DNA of 64,000 nt. It comes from Yamagishiella unicocca (lineage: Eukaryota; Chlorophyta; Chlorophyceae; Chlamydomonadales; Volvocaceae). This document shows, in pieces, positions 13,401 to 23,673 of this stretch (positions within the stretch are counted from its first letter, which is position 1; each line of letters starts with the position of its first letter). The stretch covers positions 62,001 to 126,000 of the forward strand of contig BDSL01000157.1 in the NCBI GenBank assembly GCA_003116995.1, given 5' to 3'. The position numbers and the translations under genes are program-made. The notes below the pieces were generated by a model, which had not been told where the DNA came from, did no database searches, and saw only the letters and a list, made by a program, of their open reading frames with translations.

Positions 13401-16400
13401 CTGCTGTACAAGCTGGCGGCGTCGCCCCAGGTACTGTGCTAGTTGGACACCCAGCTGCTTGGCGTGCCTGGGACCTGCAGTGGCTGTCACCGCCCTTGTT
13501 AGCGGGTGTGGGACCTGCCGTTGTTTTCGCGTGGCTGTCGCCGCCCTTGCCCCCGCTAGGGTTGAACGTGAGATGGTACCTTAGCGCACGTTTGCGGCAT
13601 CTGCAACCCCAGTCCACCGCTGTTGAGCCCAACAACCGCGACGGCGTTGAAACTTCACTCTGGCCGTTGGTGGGCCACCCTCCTCCTCCTGTCGCCCGCG
13701 GGGGTGCCGCGCAAGCGCTTTACATTCACATAGCCTATCACACGCCGACGCTGTAGCGGCGCGCAACCAATAACCAACCAACCGAATGTGTTTTGCTTTA
13801 CCCCCGTCCCCGCTCACCGCAGGTAAACGGCGAGCTGTTCGCCTCCCCGGTGATGCGCGCCGTGATCACGTGGCGCTGGCAGCACTACACCCGGTACTTC
13901 CTGCTGCTGCAGTTCGTGGAACACCTCATCTACATGGGGCTCTTCATGCTGTACGCCTTCTCGTTGTCGTACGACCCGAACATCTTCATCACCGTGCTAG
14001 GCACCTCACGCACCGTAGTGGAGGCGTATGATGGCTGCTCGCTGCCGCCCACGGGGCTGCAGAAGTTCCTGCTCATCTCCATCGGCGTCTTGACCCTCAC
14101 GTGCGTCGTACAGGAGGTCCGGCAGCTCCTGTTCTTCAAGCTGGGCTGGTAAGGAAGGAGGGGGCGGCAGGGCCGGGGGCCAGGGGGGCGATTGCGGTGT
14201 GGTTGCCGTACATCAGTGCGCTGCACAGGCCTTTTGACGAACATGGGATATTGCTCGACACCGCAGCGGGGTGGAGGCTTTCGCAGCTGCGGTGAAGGCG
14301 TTATCCTGGAAGGCGAACCTCATTGGTCGATCAGTCCCGGTCACCGCCGCAATTTCTTCATGTTGGGAATACCCGGCTAGGCCCCAAGATACTGCACGTC
14401 ACCGAAGCCGTTCGGTGCCCGCACTGCGCCCCGGCCGTTGGCTCCTCCCTGCGCAGGCTCCGGCAGCCCTGGAACCTGATGGACTTCGCCTCCAGTACGA
14501 TCGTGGGCACCATCATCACGCTGCACCTCAACTGCAACACGGACGCGGAGTGGTTGCGTGGGCTGGCGGCAATAGAGGTGCGGGGGCAACCGGCGCGATG
14601 TCGTACATGAGGCGGCGGTGTCGTACCGGGGCCTCAGGCGGGTGCCTCGGCGTTCCGGGGCCTCAGGCGGGTGCCCCGGTTATTTCAGTCTGCGAGCTGT
14701 CAGGGGCAGTGCTGCTTGAACGGCAAATGGTGGCTGAGACGCCGCTGTACGGCGAGGCCGCCTTTATTACGGCCTCTTTTCTTTTAGTAGCAGCACCGTA
14801 ACAGTCGCCACGCTGAGTCATCATGCGTGTGAAGCCCGCTGGAGGTCCGCCGTGTGACCGGGGCTCACCGCGGGGCCGCCTCCCATCGTTCCGTAGCCCA
14901 CTTGCTGCCTCCTCTCGACGATCTTCGGCACACGCAGTACCTCTACCTGATAGGGTATACCTCAACCTGACCGAAACCCTTCCACCCTCGCCCCCTCCCC
15001 CCGTGCCCATCCGTTCCGCCAGGTGGCACTGCTCTTCTTGCGACTGCTGTACTTCGCCATGGCAGATGATCGGCTGGGCAGCTTCTTCAGGTAGGCCGCC
15101 ACCAGCAGCTGGGGCAGTTGCGCCTCCGCTGTCGGGCTGTTTCGCGCGCGCGCAGCTGCGGCCGCTCCTTACCGTCGCCCATGAAGCCCTCGCGGCAACC
15201 AGGCTCATCCCGTGCTGTGCCCCCAGCCTCCTGGCGATCCCTGTACGAGGTTCCTAATGCACCCCCGTACTGCACTCCCTGTACGAGGCTCCTACTGCAC
15301 CCCCTGTACGAGATTCCTAATGCACCCCCTGTACGAGATTCCTAATGCACCCCCTGTACGAGGTTCCTACTGCGATGCTTCTCTGTCGGGGAGGCGGTGC
15401 GCGCCGAATAGACGATTGGTTTGGGAATACACAGCACCCGCTGCCAAGCGCGCCTGTCGTCTCAGCGCTCTCGCGCTAGTAGGCTTGTCGCGCTGGCTGC
15501 TACGTGCGTCCTCCCGCTAATGACACCCCGGCCGTGTGCTCCCGGTGTGGCGGCAGGATGGTGATCGAGGTGCTGCGGGACTGTTGGCTCTTCTTCGTCT
15601 TCCTGGGTGAGCACGGGGGGAAGCTCAGGGGGAAGCACGGGGCGGACGGGACAGCAGCGGACGCGATGACGTACGCGGCAGATGGGCGGCAGCGTAGCGT
15701 ACCTGCAGCCCCGCCGCCGCCCTCAAGCACCGTCAATCACCCCGGCCGCAAGCTGGCGGCCCAACCCGGTGGTTGCTACGGCGACGAGCCAGAGGCGGCC
15801 AGCAGCGTCCTGCCTGCCTGCTTCCTGCAGCGGGCTGCAGCGGGCCGTGCGACAGAGACTTGATGGATCAAGGCCTGCGGGCCGACGTTCATGCACAGTC
15901 GCCGCCCGCCTCTGCATTCCGTACGTCGTTGCTTGCCTTCCCGAGGGGCCACCTGCCGCTGTATGGCACTGGACCTTCATCCGGTTATGTCATCACTTCT
16001 GCCTCGCCTCCGTGTGCTGTTGTCGTACCCAGGCATCCTGTTCATCGGCTGGGGCCTGGCGCTGACGGTCATGCAGGTCCGTTCGTTCGTTGGTTGGTTC
16101 GGGCGGGGGTGGGGAGGGCGTCCATGCGTGCAGCCGGGGGTGAGGTTCGTCGTGTCAAAGGAGTGCCATGGCGGTGAACGGAAGCACCGCCCACAGCCGC
16201 CTAGTCATCTCGCCACAGCAACTAGGCGCGTCACCGTCTGACCAACTGACGCTCCTGCCGACCCCGTTACGGTTCCTGGGTATCGCGGTCGCCTTCATGC
16301 TGTGGTGCCAACTCCGATGCCTAGTCATGAGCTCACACCCGCTCGGCAGGGCCCGATCCTCTGGCATGAATCGCTCCTCGCACCCTTCCTTCCCGTGGAC

Positions 16401-19400
16401 AGGGCCAGTCCACGACCATCCAGGACACGTACCTGCAGCTTTTCACCATGATCTTTGGCGACTTCCAAATGGACCTGCTGCAGTCGGCCGATGCGGGCAG
16501 CACGGGGCTCAACCACCTCTGGCGCATCTTCGCATCCGTGTACCAAATCTTGGTGAGTGCACTGCCCGGTTTTGGGCTTCGGCGCAAACCCTCGGACTGC
16601 ATATCGTCGGTAAACCCAGGGGCGGCTGCTGCCTAGTGCCGTGTAATTGTCAAGGCTACGTAGATGGATCACGTGCCTATACCGGCTGTCTTCCGCTCTT
16701 TCGTAAGCATCCTCCCGCAATAACGACTCCAGGAGCGTGGCACTGCAGCACACATGTCCGAGCCAGTCATACTGCTGTACTAGCATTCCTGCCCAGCCCG
16801 TTTGCGGGATAGATGTCTAACCCCGCGGCTGCCTTGTGTTCCTGGGCCCCACCCCCATCAGGTCACCATTATCCTGCTCAACTTGGTGGGTGCGCAGATC
16901 GTAGCGTTGGTCACGAAGGAAGGAACCCGGCTACACGCCAGTGTTTTTATGTCTCCAGTGTTATCCTGGTTTTGGATCTAGTTGCGGGGTCGGGGAGGGC
17001 TGCGCGCCTGTGCGCGTTAGCTCCGTAACCTTGCAGTGGACGGACGGACGTACATGCGGTGCGGCACGCTCGACGTTTGACGACTGCCGTGCACGCCGAC
17101 TCAGCTCTCCCCTGCTCTCCCCAAGGCTAACCCACTTCCCCCCGCTTGTCCGCTATCTGCCGTCCGGACGCAATCATACACGACCCGTCATCCTCATCGC
17201 CGTCATCAAACAGCTCATTGGTGCGTCAGTTACACTACTTAGGGGCGTTGCTCGTTAGGGCGTCGGACCGCTGGGGAATATGCTCTGGGGCAGCCACACT
17301 ACTCGCATGTGGACCTCGTAGGCTGCGTTGTCCGGGTTGCTGCGGGCCTCGTCGGTGCAGCTGCATGACAGGCCTCCTCGGTGCAGCGTCTCAATCCGTA
17401 GCTAGGGAGCTGGCCGCCCCGCTTGCTGCTCCACGTCAGCCAGCTGCGACGACCGACGTGGCTCCGCACCCGTGCACCCATGACCCTCCCTGCAGCCATC
17501 ATCAACGACTCGTACGAACGCATCAACGACAACGAGGCGTGCGAGTCGTTGCGCAACAAGCTGACCCTCATCGTCGAGGCGGAGTCGGTGATGCCCCCGG
17601 GCATGGCGCGGCGCATGCTGGAGGCCCTGGCGCAGACCGACCTCTACGTCATAACGGTGGGTAGCATGGAAAGGCATGTTTGTCATGGCAGGTCTTTACC
17701 ATGGCATGTAAAGCAACCGATAGGTCCGTCGGAGAGCCTCTTTTGAACGCATGTTACATCACTCATGCCAGAAAACTTGGTTGGGCGGTAGGAAGTCAGA
17801 GCTCAAACCCCAGCCCTAGTCCCCTGGGTGGGTGCGTTCGACCTGGTGCGCTTGTTGGATTGGGCCGCTCCCCACGTGCTGGTGTAATGTTCTGCCGCGT
17901 GCAGGCCGAGGCCGCTACCGTGGCATCCAACGTCGACGAGGGCGGGACCGGACGTGACGGGATGACGCGACGGCCCCTCCCGCCGCCATCAAGGTAAGGC
18001 CGACCCCTCGGGCCTGCAGCGCTGCCCCCCTGCAGCAGTTGTGTCCCCCCAGGGGAGCTGTCACGCAGTGTCAAGGCGGCAAGGGGTTGATCTGTAGGTG
18101 GGGAGCACGTGGGTCTCGCGTCCTACATGTGAACCCCTCACATGTTCGCATCACCGGCTGCTCTCCCTCTACGGCACAGCAGAGCCCGCGACATGGTGGG
18201 GGGTCATGATAGGGGGTCATGATGGGGGGACATGATGGGGAACATGATGGGGGGACATGATGGGGGAACATGATGGAGGGACCTGATGGGGGGGTAAAGA
18301 GAATCCGCGAATCCACGGCCGACGAACCGAGGGCGGCGAAGGTGGTGGTCCAGAGGAGAGGCGCGGTAAGGAGACGGACCGGAGGCGCTGATGAGTCGTA
18401 GTGATAGGCAACGTTGACCGTAGCCAATGTACGGCGCTACGAAAGCGACTAAATAGTGAGCGGAAAAAGGCGGCTGGAAGGAGACGTAAAAGTGCAGGAT
18501 GGTCAATGGAAGCGGAGGCGAGGACTGAAGCGAAGAGCAGCCCATCCAGTAACAGATCAACAGCCCGTGAATGCGAATGAAAAGAGCAGTGTGCCCGGCA
18601 CAAAGGAACCCGCCCATGATGGGGGGACATGTTGAGGGGATACTCAGCTGTCTAGCCTGCTCGGAAATCCGACGACGAACTCGCTGATCATCTTGTCACA
18701 GTTTTCGTACCGCAGCGCTCTGCTGGTGCCACAGCAAGCGCACTGATCCCGAAGCTCGCCCAACCACCACCACCACCACCACCACCACCACCTCCCACAT
18801 GCACGCAGGTGGAGCGGCCGCATGGGCGAGACGAAGCGCTTCGTTGGGTCGGTCGTGGACCAGCTCACATCGCAGCAGGCGCACTTCCAGTCCCGCGTGC
18901 TGTCCATGCTGTCCAGCATCATGGCACACAAGGGCGGTGCCGACGTGCTCCCTCCCGGCGCCGTCGGCATGTCCGGCGCTGGCCGAGACGTTCCCGGCAT
19001 GACCGCCGGCCGCAACGGACGCCCCACGTCGCAGCGCTTCAGCGGCGTCGGCGCCTCCGGCCTGGGCGCTGGCGGCATGGGTGCGGCCGGCATGCGTGGC
19101 CCCGGGGGCATGGCGGGGCCAGCCGCCCCTGGAGGCATGACTGACCTGGACGACGCGGAGGCGTTTGGTCAGGTGCTCGACCTGGGCAAGTTGCTGAAGG
19201 AGAAGCTGTTGGAACTGCAGCAGCAACACGAGGAGACCAAGCGGCAACATGGCGAGGACATGGAGGCGTTAACGGCCAAGCTGCAGGACGGAATGGAGCG
19301 GGTCGGCAGAGAGGTGGCTCGCTCCGCGGCGGAGTCCGCTGCGGCGGCGACAATCGCAGCCAGCGCAGGGCGCCTGGTGATGGGGGATGCGATGGGCAAG

Positions 19401-19622
19401 GGCGGGGCGGGGTCTCCCACGCTGCGCTCTTCGAGGAGTACTTTGGAGCACAGCGGAGGCCGCAGCAGCGGCAATGGCAATGGCGCGGCCGGCTGCGGCG
19501 ATGTAGTTCTGGTTGAGCGCTCGGCATTGGAGATGATTGCCCAGAAGGCCGCTGAGCAAGCGGCGATGCTGGCGGTGCAGGGGGTGCTACGGGAGCTGGG
19601 GCAGGGGCGGCGGGGGGAGTGA
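7472..19622 (+). CDS. ankyrin-repeat TRP-type cation channel
   Basis: Sixteen exons, about 2083 residues: 7472-8508, 8907-10208, 10489-10624, 11016-12395, 12888-13430, 13823-14148, 14457-14577, 15023-15090, 15557-15606, 16033-16076, 16403-16552, 16862-16885, 17214-17220, 17496-17656, 17905-17993, 18809-19622. All phases agree. Residues about 170-800 hold degenerate ankyrin repeats (PDLHRAAWANDLDDVLELL; CHPLTIAAAHGNERMVDELL; FRPLVVAQTSDAVGSLF). Transmembrane helices start near 1290 and continue through FLLLQFVEHLIYMGLFMLYA, LISIGVLTLTCVV, WNLMDFASSTIVGTIITL and WLFFVFLGILFIGWGLAL. The pore segment is YLQLFTMIFGDFQ (GDF near 1688-1690), then S6 with LLNLLIAIINDSYERI. The cytosolic tail is Gly/Met-rich, then a coiled coil (KLLKEKLLELQQQHEETK). 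Fold and pore place it in the TRP superfamily; subfamily and gating stimulus are unknown. The first junction (8508/8907) is the least certain because the acceptor is weak. It shares its 5' region with a probable ciliary gene. Confidence 0.85.
10248..10335 (+). repeat. short direct repeats in TRP intron 2
   Basis: Two to three imperfect copies of a GGTTGGGGTGGTGTAAGGC-like unit just downstream of the donor at 10209. It appears to be a local slippage-type repeat. Confidence 0.7.
10940..10985 (-). repeat. degenerate family A repeat copy in TRP intron
   Basis: The minus strand reads TATGAGAGGATAATCATAGG followed by TCGGCACTGAA, a diverged match to the family A core. It lies antisense to the TRP gene, just upstream of the acceptor at 11015. 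Confidence 0.5.
12591..12634 (+). repeat. 13-bp tandem repeat in TRP intron
   Basis: About three to four copies of a GCATGTGGTGGCC/T unit lie within the intron 12396-12887. Confidence 0.75.
15241..15373 (+). repeat. 25-bp minisatellite in TRP intron
   Basis: About five to six tandem copies of a unit containing CTGTACGAGATTCCTAATGC, within the intron between exons at 15023-15090 and 15557-15606. Copies differ by G/A and A/C changes. Confidence 0.85.
17214..17220 (+). other. 7-nt micro-exon of the TRP channel
   Basis: CTCATTG is flanked by acceptor ...AAACAG and donor GTGCGT. It is needed to join the 24-nt exon 16862-16885 (phase 0, VTIILLNL) to exon 17496 (starting CC ATC ATC AAC). The product reads LLNL-LIA-IINDSYERI, the expected TRP S6. 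There is no other AG for about 85 nt upstream of the acceptor. Confidence 0.75.
18191..18293 (+). repeat. GGGGACATGATG tandem repeat in last TRP intron
   Basis: Imperfect tandem units of GGGGGGACATGAT type. A further unit appears at about 18617-18640, so the repeat brackets the family B element at 18297-18350. Confidence 0.8.
18297..18350 (+). repeat. dispersed intronic repeat, family B
   Basis: Begins GAGAATCCGCGAATCCACGG and continues CCGACGAACCGAGGGCGGC. Related copies lie in introns of CobT (26293-26347, minus) and MUS81 (61811-61862, minus). In all three genes the element has the same orientation as transcription. Confidence 0.75.
18763..18792 (+). repeat. (ACC)10 microsatellite
   Basis: Perfect ACC trinucleotide run in the last TRP intron, 16 nt upstream of the final acceptor at 18808; it may serve as the polypyrimidine-like tract. 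Confidence 0.9.
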
Positions 19623-21352
19623 AACCCGGTGACCTTGCGGCGTGCGTGGCTGCATCCTGGACTCTTTTATCCGCATTGGCGTCCGCCGAAGTAGATCCTC
19701 ACGTGCACTTACTCGACACTGTAGGTTGCACCAGTGATTGAACGTTGTTGGCGCCGTCACCGTTCGTGACCCTCGCCGGGCAGGGTGAGCGCAGAACGTC
19801 TAGTAGCAGGCTGCGGTCCGTGCATGAATGCATGTATAATTGTATATGGGTCGTGCGACGGTGCGCCGCTGTGTGCACCAGGATCGCCTCGCGCGCATCT
19901 CCTGATATCGTATCTATCTATGCGCATATGGCCGACGGGCACGGCTGGTCACATCTATCGTCCGCACGTGTTGCCCGACGCTCGTGTTTGTATCGTGGTG
20001 GGTGTTTCCGTGCGGGTATTACGCACAATCGCAGCGCAGTGGCTCGTCCTCAAATGACGTGCGGCGGATTTCCCAGTGAGTGGTGCCGGCGCCTAGCTGA
20101 CGGACGTGGACATGTGTTTTTGCATCCGCTATGTTATGTGGTATTGGACCGAATTATGCACTGAGACAATGTGGAGCGGCGTGAATGGACTGCCAACTTG
20201 GATGGATGAACATAATGCGAACCCGGTGAGGAGTGATTTTTGTTGCCGTTGATGTTATCGGAGCCGGGTCACCTCCGGATATCTGACTGGGTCTCAGATT
20301 CCGCGTGTACCGTATCGTCGGTGTTGTGTGTTGGCTGGGTTGGGCAGCTGAGAGGCGCTGCGATGATGGCGTGGCGAAGGGGCTTGTCGTGCCCCTGCCG
20401 CATGCAGGATTTCTTTGCTTCGCGCGTGTTACACAGGTACACAATCTTACATGCTTGGAAGCAAGGGGCACTTATTCGGGGAGGGTTGGAAAGGGACTTC
20501 GGGAGGCGCTACATTTTTCGGTTGTATGCCCCTGCCCTGCCCATGCCCCGGCTGGCGCCTTCCCGTTCGTAGTTGACGGACTTCTAAGCACAGGGCTACC
20601 TACACAGTTGCGGGTGTGCCGACAGACTTGATGGCGTGGGGGGACATGGGGGTATGCCGCCAGCCTGACCTGTTCCCGGGTTCGCTCATAGCCCGAACCG
20701 CTAATGCCGTAATCGGTGTTGCCAGCCTTTCAAGATGCCACCTTCGGAGGCCGTCATACATTGGCGCATATTTGTATCGTCAACTGTGTCGCCTGTGCGG
20801 CGTCAGCACATGTCGTCGGGAAAACTGGACCGCCACAGACCATGGCTCCCAGCGACAGCCAAGCAACATGTGGGAGACTTGGAAAGATATAGATGTACAG
20901 GAGCCTATGACGACGAGGGGGTCAGAACGTAGTGATCATGTTTCGCACTCCGTCATCCAGCACGCCTTATCTCCACACGTAATCTGCTACAAACATAGCA
21001 AACACGTAGGTACCAAAGCGATGTTCCTGGAACCCAGTTCAAATTCCAGATGCATCCGACGGCTCGAGATAGGAAAGGTTTCCGAGAGACTGGCGAAAGC
21101 ATAAAGCTAATGATATACAGAATCGGGCTCCGGTGTCATGTCTAAAATGGCGAGAGAAGTCTGCCAGTATGGCCGGGGACAGGATCAGGAGTTGGCGACC
21201 GGATGGTCAGGATGTGACCGAGCGCGCTTTTTGGCAAGCTCATCCTGCTGCGGTCCATCATTCCTGCCGACTTTGACCGCAATTCGCACACAATCACATA
21301 CATTATACCGACTTTGTACCCAGTTGCTACTAGAGAGGTCTCCACCTCAGTG
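19623..21352. other. intergenic region between TRP and TPI
   Basis: 1.7 kb of lower-GC sequence holding the TRP 3' UTR and the TPI promoter. I found no exon with splice or homology support, no tRNA-like cloverleaf and no obvious repeat. Confidence 0.5.
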
Positions 21353-22219
21353 ATGCTCGCGAAGCGTAACTTGCGTGTTGCGGACTGCCGCTCTGCAGCG
21401 GTGGCCTTGCCTCGTGCCTCCACTTTCCGTGGCCGCCTCGATGTGGTGTGTGCCAGCAATGCTAAGTTTTTTGTCGGCGGCAACTGGAAGTGCAATGGCA
21501 GCGTCGCCAGCGTGCGCACGCTAGTGGATGAACTGAACAGCGGCACCATCACCCCCGGTGTGGAAGTTGTATGCGCACCCCCGTTCATCTACATCGACTA
21601 CGTCATGCAGCATCTGGATAAGGGGAAGTACCAGCTGGCTGCGCAGAACTGCTGGATCGGCAATAACGGCGCTTTTACCGGCGAGGTCAGCGCTGAGCAG
21701 CTGCAGGACTTCGGCGTTCCATGGGTCATTGTAGGCCATTCGGAGAGGCGCGCACTTTGTGGCGAAAGCAACGAAATCGTGGCGAAGAAGACCTCGCACG
21801 CATTGGCCGCCGGTCTCGGCGTCATCGCGTGTATCGGCGAGACCCTGGACCAACGCAACAGCGGCGCCATGTTCCAGATTTTGGATGCTCAGATGCAAGC
21901 TCTTGTCGACGAGGTGAAGGACTGGTCCAAGGTCGTTGTCGCGTACGAGCCGGTATGGGCTATCGGCACGGGTGTTGTGGCGACGCCGGAGCAGGCGCAG
22001 GAGGTGCATGCCTACCTCCGCAAGTTCTGCCAGAGCAAGCTGGGCACAAGCGTAACCGACACCCTTCGGATTATCTACGGCGGTTCCGTGAACGACGCGA
22101 ATTGCAAGGAGCTTTCGTTCCAAGAGGACATTGACGGATTCCTCGTTGGCGGCGCGTCTCTGAAGGGATCATCGTTCGTGACCATTTGCAACGCGGCCGG
22201 ACCTAAGGCTAAGCAATGA
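21353..22219 (+). CDS. TPI: triose-phosphate isomerase, plastid-targeted
   Basis: 288 residues in one uninterrupted exon. It interconverts dihydroxyacetone phosphate and glyceraldehyde 3-phosphate in the Calvin cycle and plastid glycolysis. Residues 1 to about 35 form an Arg/Ala/Ser-rich transit peptide (cleavage perhaps near VVC-AS), followed by a complete barrel: GGNWKCNG with the substrate lysine at 46, VGHSERR with catalytic His 129, AYEPVWAIGTG with catalytic Glu 199, the phosphate-gripping loop 6 after it, then YGGSV and GGASL. The length after the transit peptide matches the roughly 250-residue family norm. The ATG at 21353 is preferred because the reading frame upstream lacks another ATG. 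The lack of any intron stands out among neighbours with 3 to 16 exons. No key residue is missing, so it should be active. Confidence 0.97.
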   Translation: MLAKRNLRVADCRSAAVALPRASTFRGRLDVVCASNAKFFVGGNWKCNGSVASVRTLVDELNSGTITPGVEVVCAPPFIYIDYVMQHLDKGKYQLAAQNCWIGNNGAFTGEVSAEQLQDFGVPWVIVGHSERRALCGESNEIVAKKTSHALAAGLGVIACIGETLDQRNSGAMFQILDAQMQALVDEVKDWSKVVVAYEPVWAIGTGVVATPEQAQEVHAYLRKFCQSKLGTSVTDTLRIIYGGSVNDANCKELSFQEDIDGFLVGGASLKGSSFVTICNAAGPKAKQ

Positions 22220-22859
22220 TCTGGCTTTGCATAGGCTGTCGGCGCGCTGGGGTTGCGTGAGTGCGCCGAGCAGCCATGGGTGCGTCTCTCGCGGCACCGG
22301 CTAAACGACCCTTTCCTGAGCTCGCTTGACTGTATATTACGTTGCTTCTACGGCGTCTTACTTGCTGACAATTGACATTTACTTGTCTTTCCGGGTGGGT
22401 GCTTGGGGTCCAGAGAGAAGATAAGACGGGGTGCGCCGCAAGGCTCTGGAATAAGCGGCGAGGATAGGCCCAGACAGTTGTCAGTGACTGATCTTACGTG
22501 GCCTTTGGGGGCCTCGGTAGGTGTGTTCTGTGGTACATGTGGGTTCGGAATCGTGTTTGGTGTTAGTCGTCAGTAGGCGTTGGATCGTGTTACGTAACCT
22601 TGCACCAGCCGCCCAGAAAGCCCATCGGCGGTGCCCTGGTGCCCCCCGTTATCTAGGCAGCATGCAGTATGCCTCGTGTGCATCCCAATTTTGTGATTCT
22701 CTGGGACAGCTGCGAGTGCATGCTGCTGAGGTCCTATGCGTTGAGTCCGGACAGAGACAGGAAGAGGCCTCGAAGGTTGCGTGTTCGGGTTTCCTGTTGT
22801 TCCTTATTCGTGCAATGCCTGTTGGTCGGAGAGACTGGAGCACTAGAAGACCGCGTGCA

Positions 22860-22864
22860 TGTAA
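22860..22864 (+). terminator. candidate poly(A) signal TGTAA
   Basis: First clear TGTAA after the TPI stop codon, about 640 nt downstream. A long but possible 3' UTR. Confidence 0.35.
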
Positions 22865-23195
22865 AGCAAGCCAATAGTTCAGGAGGCCAACGTGATGCCC
22901 ATGATATCAATGCATGTATCAGCAAATGTATCGGCAGTGGCACAGACGCGCCATGGTGTTCGGTTCCGCGCCACCTACGTGCCGCACTCGACCCCCCGGG
23001 ACTCGCCGACTATTGCGCAGCTGAGAAGGACGATAAGTATCAGACGCCCCTTACGGGCCGTGCAGTACCGTACGGCACATTTGCCCAAGATCAATCCAGC
23101 GGCAGCACAACGCAAAGCTACGATGTTGGGGACGTATAGTCGACGACACTGGCAGCCAAGCTCGTATCTTCACAAGGTTGGCGCCCTTGAGAGCA

Positions 23196-23200
23196 TTACA
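23196..23200 (-). terminator. candidate poly(A) signal TGTAA for cobT
   Basis: The plus strand reads TTACA, about 475 nt after the CobT stop codon on the minus strand. Confidence 0.4.
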
Positions 23201-23673
23201 CTGCGGATGAAGAGCTCAATAATAACTGCACGACCCAGGTTCTTTCTAACGTGCGCTCAATGGACGCACCCGCAACCCAGCGCGTTATCGAAGGCAGTAG
23301 GTCACCCAGCACACCTCATGTCCTACGCTCCCCCAGGCTCTCGTTGGAGACGACAAAAGGTCCGTAGGCCCTTACCCGTGTTCCAGGCAGGTAGACCTCC
23401 AGGAGATCACAGTATAGATATCGACCGGTAATACCCGAGGCGCCCGTGGCACAACTCCGTGTGCCGTGTTCTCCGTGTTTGATGAATCACTCCACGCCGT
23501 GTAGTCGTGCGCTGCATTCCTCGCCCCGCACTGCACCCACACATGCACAACACGCGGCGCCAGGCCAGCCCCCCCAATGCCCCTCACGCGAGCTACCTCA
23601 TCCATCATCACCACGCGCGCTTCCGTACGCCTGCCTGCCGTACCGACACCGTAGTCTCGTTCACCACCCGATA

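Noticed and set aside
17189..17213. LIAVIKQ-like frame just upstream of the 7-nt micro-exon
   Set aside because: It resembles S6 but has no acceptor in front of it, and would duplicate the helix; the phase requires only the 7 nt after the AG at 17213.
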